From Mnemiopsis leidyi (taxonomy: Eukaryota; Ctenophora; Tentaculata; Lobata; Bolinopsidae): DNA of 25,185 nt. Below are positions 8,343 to 17,900 of the stretch, piece after piece (the first letter of the stretch is position 1; the number at the start of each line of letters is the position of its first letter). The translations under genes and the position numbers were made by a program. The notes below the pieces were generated by a model. It was not told the DNA's origin and ran no database searches. It saw only the letters and a program-made list of their open reading frames with translations. The stretch covers positions 153,761 to 178,945 of the forward strand of contig JH153208.1 in assembly GCA_000226015.1 (NCBI GenBank). Direction: 5' to 3'.

Positions 8343-11300
8343 ATGGTCAAGGAAGATCAGGGACATGGGGACGTCAAATATGGAGCTCTTTTCAAAAAGT
8401 CTGGATTCTTCAAACCATCAAGTAACACAAGTTGGGGAAAAAGATTTTTCTTGTTCAACACACGAACGTTGCTTCTTCAGGTACTTGGAGCGAAAAAGAA
8501 TGCTTAGGGAAGAGCACTGCAATAGTCAAAAAGACTTATGCAGCAGTGCAGTAGTACTTTTGCTAAAGCATCTAACTAAAATTTCAGTTGATTTATTTTC
8601 CAGATTACATCACTTAAGAGCAGGTTGTAATTAACCTTGGTTTTACAGTGCCCAATATCTCAATAACTTTACTCACTATTCTAGTACTGGGCGGGAGAAG
8701 AGGAGCGTATTTTCAAAGTGGAGCAAGCAGTCAGTGGACCTCCCCGCAGTTCCATCTCACTCCTGTCTTCCAATCTGACTGTAGAGCAAGGTCCCATTGA
8801 GAGGTCCATGTTCGGACAGAAGTTAGTGCTTTTTGGCGACACAAATCTTGCAAAGTTATGAAATTACAACAATATTTCCAAATGAGCTTATGTCATTCTC
8901 AGCTCAATTAACTAATGAGGCGATGAGCCAATCGCTTCTTTTGCAGCAGCTGTTTGTACTTGCTAACTATGTTTGTGAAATTTCACTGGTAGATTACACG
9001 CCAGCTCTATTAAGGTGAATTCGTTTATTTCCTTTTCCCCCAGATACCCCATTAAGATCTCGAACGGGCCAGCTTTCTCAGGGAGGACGTTAGTTCTCGC
9101 TACCAGTAGTCCAGTAGCAAGAGAAGCGTGGATATCTGCCATTCAGAACGCTGTAGATAACTTAAAGGAGAGACAGAGGGTATTTTACAGACCTTTTACT
9201 CATTGTTTTGACTTCTTGATAACTTAGATCAAATTTAATATTCATCCTTACTTTGCATTTTAATGCGTTTTTCTATATGCAACTAAAACTAATTTCAATC
9301 TTGTTAAATTATGTGATAATTCAGGTTAACTTGGTTCAAGCAAAGATTATAACGGACACAACTGATCCTGCCTATGATTCTCTAGAAAACCAATACATGA
9401 TAGTAAAGGACAAGGAGGCCAAGGTCAAGGAACTGGACCAGAAGATATCTCGACTTTTGGTATCTGTTTTACCTTAATTAAAATACCTTTTTCACTCTGA
9501 CTTACTGCGAAGTTGGACGATGATTATTGAAACTTGATCCTTTCTGGGTATTCCTGGAGCCGTTCTATTTTGTCAGATCGAGCAAACTAAAGTATATATT
9601 ACGGAATGTTTTATCATAACATGTATTACAGGTACAATGTGACTTGATGAGAAGTAGAGACAGAAAGCTCTACAACTTTCAAGAGAGACTGCTGCTAGAA
9701 CATCGAGACGTTGAAGATAGACTCTTCTCTATGACTCAAGAAGAAACCAATCCTCAGTGCGTTATCATCGTGTTCTTCGTGTACCCCTTCTTCGACACTT
9801 GGATGATAAATCTTAATGTTCATGGTCACAATTCAAGTTATCATTGCACCGGTGAAAAACTTAAATCGTGACCTATCTAATTGCAAATTAAGAATGTCGC
9901 GTCATTATGCATTATTAATCATATCACAATCAACAGAAATAATCTTCACAGACGCAGGTTTAAGTTCATCATGATAAATCACACCCAAACCATGTTTGAT
10001 GAGCTACCCATGGGGATATACCGACACACTGCTCCTAAATGGGTCAACGATAAAATGGGGAAGAGGAACAACCCACTCAATATTCCTGAATCAGAGTTCC
10101 ACTGCAAATACGACGATCCTAAAACAATGGATGATGTCGAATATACCAGGTGAGAGACCAGAAGCGAGTAATGAGTTTTGTCAGCTCTGGTCACATGACC
10201 ACGTCAACAGGCTGCATGCTGCACTAACTCTATCTTTTTGGGGGCCAACTATTTGTTGGAAGCCTACAATTAACATTGAATAGTGTCAACAAGAAGTGCA
10301 GTGGGTCTGAGAGAGTGTTAAAGAGAGCAAGAGTTCCTTGTGTTAGTGACAGAGCACCAACAAAACGTCTACCAATGCAAGCTCATTAATCATTTATCGT
10401 TAACAGCTTGGCAAAGACTGCAAACAGATTCCTTTTAGAGAAGAATAAAGATCACAAAGTTTGGAAACTTGAAAACAAGCAGTATCACCCCTATGTAACT
10501 TATAACACTGTCCTCAATAATCTCGATAGACAGTATGATGGTCGGTAACTTATACTCGCTGCGCATCTCGATTTCAGTTCTTTAGTCGCAATTTTGATTT
10601 TTTCCCGTCAAATGCCTGTTTGCGCCGAAGGCGCAAAAAGGCATTACTAAGGGTTAACGATCGAGGGGGTGGTTGGAGAATGTGTACTAGGTTTATGTCG
10701 TGTGTACGTTCGTGCGTTACGCTCGTGCGCGCGCGCTCCTTTATCAAACTTAATCATGTATACGAATACAATAATAGCTGTGTTACCAGACTTAACTGCC
10801 TCCGGCCGACGAATGTAGTTCACATTATGCAATGTATACATGATTGCCTCAATTATTTGTTCTAATCATGCAACAATCGCAACAAGATGTACCATCAATC
10901 AAGGGATACGATCAAAATTCTTTTAAACTGAAGTTTTATTGAGTAATTTGTCTTGAATGACAGATTACCTAGATTGAAAGATGAATGTAACACGATTTTA
11001 ATAACGTTCAGCCGGACAATTTTAATTAACGACTTATCCACACCATTCGAAAAACACATGAACGTTGTACGAATAAAGGTCGCATATACAATACAATAAT
11101 GGCGACGTTATGCAGACTCAAGATATTTGAAACAAACAATAAAAGAAACGCGCTATTGTGTTCAAACTTTGCGCGTGCAGCGTGCAGTTTTCAAATCTTG
11201 CATCGATCTGCATTAATTCGCGCATTTAACACGTGCAGAACAATGAAATTGACCGAAATGACGTCTGGTTAGTGGTTTGCGAAATGCGAGTTGCCTGTTG

Positions 11301-12013
11301 CGTATTTTCATTCCTCATTCCGTGAATTGTAATAACAATAAGCGATGGCATGACACGGGAAATTCAGCGGTCGCCTGACACAATAAAAGCGGCCGCAAGT
11401 CTTGTTGAATCTATAATGTATAAATCTTTCATAAAACTATAATATTATAATACGCCTTAGTTTTAAATTTTCTCTCAGATTCCCCTAAAACATTCCTGAA
11501 CGATGCCACGGGGGCACACGAAATAAGGAGGCTTGACGACAGTCAAGATTACGACCTTAAGTCATTGAGAGAAATGAACGTTTTCGACTTTCTGAAGAGC
11601 GAAAAGATGAAGCCATACTTCCACTTGATGCGGCACGTCGACAGAACTGACGCTCAAAATCACAAACCTGGCGATTTCTTCCCCAGTCCTGAGGAGATCG
11701 GTGCGGAGATCAAAGACCATGACGAACAAGTGGAGATTCTTGACGAAGCAGTGAGTAGTAACGGCTAGGTAGAATTGTGTTAACCATGATCAAGCAAATA
11801 GACAATGTGCAACATTTATTTACTCGATTTAATTTATTCCTATGATCGACACGTCTTACACGATTGATATTCCCACAGTCACGCCATCAAGACCGCTTTG
11901 TGGATATGAACCAAGGGATGCGCGAATACCTGCGGGGGGTCAATGCTACATCGTACTTCGACGTAGAGCATGAGAATCGGTACGTCGTTGATGAATCAGG
12001 CAGAAGGTTCTAG
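8343..12013 (+). CDS. PH-domain and coiled-coil protein, nine exons, 469 aa
   Basis: Exons are 8343-8480, 8685-8821, 9044-9179, 9325-9459, 9632-9756, 9952-10149, 10407-10540, 11479-11750 and 11879-12013. They total 1,410 nt with unbroken phase. The ATG at 8343 has A at -3 and G at +4, with an in-frame stop 12 bases upstream. Residues 10-137 form a pleckstrin homology domain. Its first strands are YGALFKKSGFFKPSSN and WGKRFFLFNTRTLLLQYW. Its C-terminal helix, REAWISAIQNAVDNL, carries the conserved tryptophan. PH domains usually bind phosphoinositides or proteins. A charged helical stretch follows (about 150-215, EAKVKELDQKISRLL). The C-terminal 250 residues match nothing I know and end VVDESGRRF. 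The seventh exon uses the unusual donor G|GTCGGT; the nearby GGTCG|GTAACT donor would create an immediate stop. Intron 7 holds a repeat insertion. Confidence 0.82.
10612..10644 (+). repeat. Perfect-stem hairpin at the edge of intronic repeat DNA
   Basis: ATGCCT-g-TTTGCGCC-gaa-GGCGCAAA-a-AGGCAT folds with an 8-bp inner stem, a GAA loop and a 6-bp outer stem across a single G/A mismatch. It lies in intron 7 of the PH gene, where the CpG-rich repeat material begins. It could be a transposon terminal structure. Confidence 0.65.
10613..11405. mobile_element. Repeat insertion in intron 7 of the PH gene
   Basis: The intron (10541-11478) is much longer than the other introns of this gene. Its 11145-11400 part is a diverged copy of the family at 316-520 plus 620-694, in the same orientation. 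The 10650-10740 part is rich in CG words (GTGCGTTACGCTCGTGCGCG). No transposase or reverse transcriptase frame is visible, so the element is non-autonomous or decayed. Exact ends are uncertain; the hairpin at 10612-10644 may mark the left end. Confidence 0.6.
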
Positions 12014-12044
12014 AAAACAAACAAAATCTTATCTTCATATTTTC

Positions 12045-12107
12045 TCTTACTACGATGTGGAATATGAGAAGCAGTGCGTTGTGGATGAGTCAGGTAGACG
12101 TTTTTAG
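12045..12107 (+). pseudogene. Diverged duplicate of the last 20 codons of the PH gene
   Basis: Translated in frame, this reads SYYDVEYEKQCVVDESGRRF then TAG. The gene's own end at 11951-12013 reads SYFDVEHENRYVVDESGRRF then TAG. The two 63-base blocks differ at 16 positions. Ten codons differ synonymously and five change the residue. A pyrimidine-rich tract precedes the copy but no AG acceptor lies at its edge. The copy is in a different frame from the first stop, but its own frame is open back to 11967. It is either an alternative C-terminal coding segment or the remnant of one. Confidence 0.75.
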
Positions 12108-12429
12108 GAAAGAGGAGAATGCACGAGTTTTTGGTAGTGGTTCGAAACGAGATTGTAGTTGTTTCAATTTGTGAATTTGTGAAAAGTAGTAGTTTGAAAC
12201 TGTGAATGACAGGAATTTAGGCATATCTAAATGTAAATGGTACTTTGTTGTAATGTGTGTACAATTGGTCATAGCTATGACAAATTTCAATTTCAGTAGA
12301 TATGAGATTGTTTAAGATAACATGAAGTTATAGCTGAGAGACTAATAATTCTTAAGTAATACTATTTTTAAATAGTTACAAAAGTATAATTGGTTCATAT
12401 GGAAATGTTTCTCTTTAACTTAGAATTTT
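12108..12429. other. 3' untranslated or intergenic sequence after the PH gene
   Basis: AT-rich sequence without a credible frame on either strand. It probably belongs to the 3' untranslated region of the PH gene, because the first AATAAA downstream of its stop is at 12439 in the adjoining retrotransposon tail. Confidence 0.45.
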
Positions 12430-13110
12430 GTAAAATATAAATAAATAAATAACAAATAATGATGCCAGCATCATCACAACTAATCTCCAAATGTATCTTA
12501 AAACTCTAAAATTCAATTAAAAGCTAAAATACTAAAATTCAAAAATCCTAATTAATGTTAATAAATCTTTTTCTAGCTACAAAAGGGTTATCTTTGAGAA
12601 AGCTATTATATCTCATCTTATTCTCTAAATAGTTTCCACTTTCAATACGATTTAAGACATCATCAGAAATATCCCAAAAGTTCCCACTACCATAAATTCC
12701 TAAAGCTTTAGTTCTGCCCTTAAACATCTCAAGATTAGATTTAAAAACATTTAGATTCAAAGCAGTCTTCACCTCTATGGGTAGCTTATTCCAAAAGGAC
12801 ATAACCCTATCATTAAAAAAATTTCTACGAATACGATTAATCTTGGAAACTTTACTTTTCCCTGGCTTACATACCAAATTAATTCCTGATCTACTAAAAT
12901 TTAAAACCCCAGATAAATGGGATAAACCCTGGCTAGCTTTATAAACTTCAATCAGGTCTCCTCTCAAACGTCTCTCAGCGAGAGTTGTCAGCTGTAGAAT
13001 CTGCAGTCGCTCAGAGTAAGGAAGAAGGCCTACCCCTTCAGAAGGCCTACCTGTAATATTTAATTTGTATCCAATCTGAAAGTGTTCAGTTTTTGGACAA
13101 ATTCTGTATT
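12430..13110 (-). mobile_element. 5'-truncated non-LTR retrotransposon (LINE) fragment
   Basis: On the minus strand an open frame from about 13105 to a stop at 12548 encodes the C-terminal end of a reverse-transcriptase polyprotein. Characteristic pieces are GLLPYSERLQILQLTTLAER, RRLRGDLIEVYKA and RRNFFNDRVMSFWNKLP, followed by VFKSNLEMFKGR. These follow the reverse-transcriptase core in CR1/jockey/L2-type LINEs. The catalytic core and endonuclease are absent, as in the usual 5' truncation. Beyond the stop is a short AT-rich tail ending in a TTAT microsatellite (12433-12451 on the plus strand), a typical LINE 3' end. The frame from ATG 12967 is 139 codons and uninterrupted, so the insertion may be fairly young. 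Confidence 0.85.
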
Positions 13111-13352
13111 TCTTTCATTTTCTTCATATGATGTAATGATGATGTGCTCAAAAAGTCTTGTTAATGGTTTTATCAAGGGTGTAAAAAACTTCGGCGCGAA
13201 ATACTGGTTATTTGTTTAATTGGTAAACTTGAGTTTGTTATGATATGTAAACTCAAGATATAAAACCAATTTTGATCTTTCTAATCGATCATTTTTCGAG
13301 CTTTGATGTTAGGATTTAAGAAAATCTCAATACTTTCCCATATTGTAAGGCC

Positions 13353-13721
13353 ATGTCAACTTGCAAGGAAGATCTAGTTTCTGAGTGGACTGAACTTGTG
13401 ACTGACATACAGTCAAAGGTGAAATGGAGCTGCGAAAAAGAACAGACTGTCATCAGAATGCTAGGTATGCCACTTAGTTAAGTAGGAACCTAGTTAGCGT
13501 CAAAAACTTTGTTTTATTTGGATTGTCTATCTCAAGCTTATACTCTTTTTGTACTGATTTAAATTTGTTGTAATCTACTCTTATCTATACTACTATTATC
13601 CAACATCCTATATTATGCAGATGATCTGATACTGAAGTCAGACTGCTTGATCGAGCAGTTAATGTCCACGAAAGAAGATTTCAAAGCTCGGCTATCAGAT
13701 ATCTTGAATGCTCTCTTGTGA
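13353..13721 (+). CDS. Small helical protein, two exons, 70 aa
   Basis: Exon 13353-13464 ends CTAG|GTATGC and exon 13621-13721 follows a TATTATGCAG acceptor. The junction forms a GAT codon and the total is 213 nt. The product begins MSTCKEDLVSEWTELVTDIQ and reads DDLILKSDCLIEQLM in the middle. It has no proline or glycine, so one or two long amphipathic helices are likely. The length and heptad-like pattern recall small coiled-coil subunits such as HSBP1, but identity is not clear and I give no name. Neither exon reaches the usual ORF size cut-off, so automated annotation may miss it. The codon composition and clean splice sites make it credible. Confidence 0.6.
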
Positions 13722-13966
13722 TTCGGGCATATCACTCTTTTCGTCATTTTCCTGGCCGCTCACTGCAATTTTACTATTTTAGGATGAATTAATTAACGTT
13801 GTTCAATTAAAACTCTCGTGCTGTTGAAAGTCTTCCGATTAACGTTGAAAAAACTTTAATTCAACCGGTTACATGTAAAGCGCTTGTGATTTGTGCCTTT
13901 TTTGTTATTATTCTTGTATAAAGTTTGAATTGTGTTTTGTAATTTGTAAGATATGCTTGTTTAACA

Positions 13967-13972
13967 AATAAA
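13967..13972 (+). promoter_or_regulatory. Poly(A) signal for the small helical gene
   Basis: AATAAA lies 246 bases after the stop of the 70-aa frame and before a T-rich stretch, supporting a short transcription unit ending near 13990. Confidence 0.55.
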
Positions 13973-14708
13973 TCACCGTCTGATAATTTTTCAAAGTTTC
14001 TTCAAAACACTACCGATTAAACACCCATAAATAACGGGACTGTTTTCATCAAATTTACGCCTATCACTTATTTCACTTGCTTACTGCCTCGGTGAGTCGC
14101 TAGGTGTGCAGTGGAATGGGCCTGTCCATCGTAATCGGAATATAACTGTTACGCGCGATCACAAAATTGTGTACAAGGTCTATCATTTATCATTTACTGT
14201 GACAGAAAAAGTAGCTGCGTGTGGGCACGAGAATAACATAATTCAAATCAAATTATCCAAGGTGGATTTATTATTTATTCTGATAGCTTACCCTTAAACG
14301 TAATAACTGATTTGAGTAAGTAGGTGCAAGATTCCACTGCAATTTCGTTATCCATCCTGAATTTTGTTGTATAGATAGGCCGGTTCAATTTGGAGAGGGT
14401 AACCCTTGCGCTTGCCTGTGTAAACTTATTAATATTACTACGATGCACTCATCGGTCATCCACAAAATTTTATCGAGCAAATTTCAAATTTGTTCTGATT
14501 TATGTGGTGTATACTCTTTGGCGATGAAGCTGATACCGATCACATATTACAAACATAATGTCTAACTTTGAATTTAGAAATAAGTATGTAATCAACTTCA
14601 TCGTTATTTTGTCAAGATTTCACGTAACTACTGTTTAGTGTTTATAAATACCAAAGAAAAAACTTCAGTAAGTTACGCATGAAAATCACTGTTTACATTA
14701 CCAAACTG
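13973..14708. other. Convergent intergenic region, no gene seen
   Basis: This lies between the 3' ends of the small plus-strand gene and the minus-strand AK8 gene. The 63-codon plus frame at 14106-14297 has no recognisable features. I see no RNA gene or repeat structure I can support. Confidence 0.5.
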
Positions 14709-14714
14709 TTTATT
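14709..14714 (-). promoter_or_regulatory. Poly(A) signal for AK8
   Basis: TTTATT on the plus strand reads AATAAA on the minus strand, 258 bases downstream of the AK8 stop codon. It is the first canonical signal I found there. Confidence 0.5.
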
Positions 14715-14971
14715 TACAATTCTTCGAAAATATGGTCTTTCTAAAGCATTGACTGGCGACTTGGCAGGAAACAGATGTTGCGCTTTCAGTTAATTTCCAG
14801 TTGCTTTCTCGATATCACGAAAAATTCAAGCCAAAAATGTTAGACCAACATATACTTATCTAAGTCAAAGTACTCTCAATATGGATTGATTCCCCAAGTT
14901 CCAACAACGCTTAAAGTATAGTGCCTATTACTGCTTAGAACTAAAAAAGCAAAAGCTGGTCCGATTTTAAA

Positions 14972-17900
14972 TTACAACGTCGCTTTTAGAGTCTGTTTCG
15001 GCAATGGTTTTGTAAGTAAACTTTCGATACTCTCAAAGACGGTGTGAGGATCTTGGTCCGCATTGACACCCTGACTGGTCGCATAATAGTCCATCAGTTC
15101 CTCAACTTGGCTGTCGTACGATAACACGTCCTCGTCAACCGCTGACTCCGCATCTTTGTGGTGCTGAAGACAAGATTTAAGATCTCTGACTTATCTTCCG
15201 AAGGATCGTGTTAAAAATAGAGGAAATTGGACTGCATGGTGTTATTGTTAAATGTTAAGACAAAGAGCGTTCCTTCAGTCGTTCAGCGCACAAATGAAAC
15301 AAGAAATAGAAGAATAGACGGTAGACCAGTCTACGATTTTGCTCGAGTTCAATAACCAGACGTTACTTACCGTCTTAAGTCGCCTCTTTATTTCTAGGGA
15401 AGGAGGGGGGTTGTAGATAAGATGAAAAGCTTGTCCCGTCACAGGGTCTGTCCTTCTTAGAGATAACCTCTCAACAATTGTATCGGTGGGACATTCCAGG
15501 AAATAAACCCTGATGATGTGAATTGGTCTTGAAGAGAATTTGTATTTACAAGGAGCAATTCTACTTTAGGGTATATTCTGTAGAATTATACTCATAGAGG
15601 ATTTAAAAAATATGTATATAACCTGTTCGGGGCGTATCCGGCTTCACTAAGTGCCTCCGCTTGGTGTCGAGAACGGGGATATCCACGGAGTACCCAGCCC
15701 TTAGTTGCACAGTCCAACTTGCTTAGTCTCTCGACCAAACACTTCAAAACTATGTTATCTGGCACTGTTTGGGAGGGAAAAGTTAGAAGGGATTTTGTTG
15801 GTAAAATTACTGCTGCGCGTTTGGTGATCATAGATTAAGTTATGAAGTTAATAAATAATTGCTCTTGTTGGGCTTGAAGTGGAAAAAGTCACTCTATTAT
15901 CAATATATAGCAAGTTTAGATAAGAGTAGTATTATTAAGACACAAGACTTTGATCTCAGTTTGATACGAAGGTTTTTTTTAAACTCTTAAAAATACAAAT
16001 TGAAATCAATGATGCTATAAATTATTTAAGGAGAACAGAATTTATTTCAGGATCAAATTAAGAATGGACAAAAGTAGGTTAATGAACAGTGCTCTTATGA
16101 TGTGCAAATCCCCATGATTAGAATATTTCAAATCATCAATCGTACTGCTTTGTCAAGATCTTTAGGAACTTCTATGTTTTTGTGCTTTTTGTCTAAAAAT
16201 GCAAAATGGGGTACACTTACGAGGACCAATGTCCACTAGATGCCTATTTGTTTTTCTACCTGAGTTGCTGCATTGTCAAAAGTTCGTCTCCACATTTTAA
16301 CATTAAAGGTAAAATCTTAGTGAAGTTCGGATCTTGGTACCGCCTCTTATGATTCTATTAACATAGGCTTAAATTCAATGTGATCGCGCACTTGCAATTT
16401 GAATTTTGAACTATACAGCAATAATAGGGAACTTTATTTTGTTGAGGAAACACTTATTTATTTTATTTATTGATTACTTTAATTTATAAATCATTTTAAC
16501 AAAATGATTTTAAATCTTTTTATTAACGTAAAGATAAAGTAGACCCACCCATCATTTTCTTATCGATGTAAGTGCTCATCATATTTCCAACTTTAGAGTT
16601 GTCAGCGATAGCTTGCTTTATTAGTTCAACCATAGAAACTGCAATACACGCATGTTAGATTCTAACATGCTCAATCAAATAAACATGGATGGCTGATTTC
16701 AATTAATTAACTGATCCCTCCTGAAATTCATGCATCCTTAGCGAGCAATTTAAGAATTTATCCAACCATAAACAAAATATAAATGAAACTTTTCAGATAA
16801 ACAAAATATGCATGAAACTTTTCGAATAAATATGCACAGGATTTACGTATGTATAAGCGTTGATTTGTGTCTGTTAGTGTTAACTGTTATGTTAGTGACT
16901 TACCCTTAACAAGACCATATTTGGCAGCGAGGAGGGCTGCCTGACTTACCATTAACGAGACCATATTTGGCAGCGAGGAGGGCTGCCTGCGTGGCTTTAC
17001 CGCTACCACGTGGTCCTTGAAGAATAACTCGGGGACATTGAGGAGCGACAGAACGTGACTGTTGGCACAAGAAGTGATACACTGAGGAGGGTGTTATGTT
17101 GGAATCGACTCGAGATAATAATCTGATATATGATACTTTTTGAGACTTAGGAGGGCTATTATATTAATCCTTAAATACAGAAAGCAAGATTTCAAATGGG
17201 TTATGAGTCTGTTTTGCACTCATAATCAACCTTGAGCATAGACGTCTGATTTAGGTTGGTCTGCATTGATGATTTTTGTGGTTCCTTTACATACAGCAGC
17301 TCTGATTCCTTCAACATTCCTGAAGTAACATAGTTTTACATTGCAACAAACATAAGTGTGCAACAAAACTAGGTTCAAGGTGACCATTTTATGTTTATGA
17401 AAAAAATATGCTACCAGTATACAAGTTCATTACAGGTAAATTACAGGCACATAACAAGTAAATCACAAGTTAATTAAGAGTTAGTTACAGATACATTACA
17501 AATAAATTACAAGTACCGGTGATAATGGAGGAGCTGTTTTCTGAAATGTTTCTCAGTCTGATTCTCTAGTGGTTTTATCCGTCTCGTCACTTCTGGGCTC
17601 TCGGGCGGCTCAAAAGTAAGGTGGTATATCCCTGAAAAAATATCTCTTTCTCAAAATTCTGTCCCATTTTGAGCTGTTTACTTAAATTCCTAATGTTCTA
17701 CCTTTGCTATATTACGACATTAAGACATGTAAACAGGTTTACGGTCACTTAATTGGAATTGGTCAAACATAATTAGATACACATAATTCAATACAACAAA
17801 TTGAACAATTATATATAGCTTACCTCCAGTTTGCGGATCTACCCGTTTTCCCATAAACCTTTCAATTAAGACCATGTCAGGAGCGTCCATAAACACTGGA

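Noticed and set aside
8365-8634. 89-codon plus frame starting MGTSNMEL
   Set aside because: It overlaps PH exon 1 in the wrong frame and runs into the intron; the frame from ATG 8343 encodes the PH strands.
14330-14430. Possible small nuclear RNA-like segment with a T-rich Sm-like word
   Set aside because: I could not find a consistent stem-loop set or promoter element, so the resemblance is too slight.
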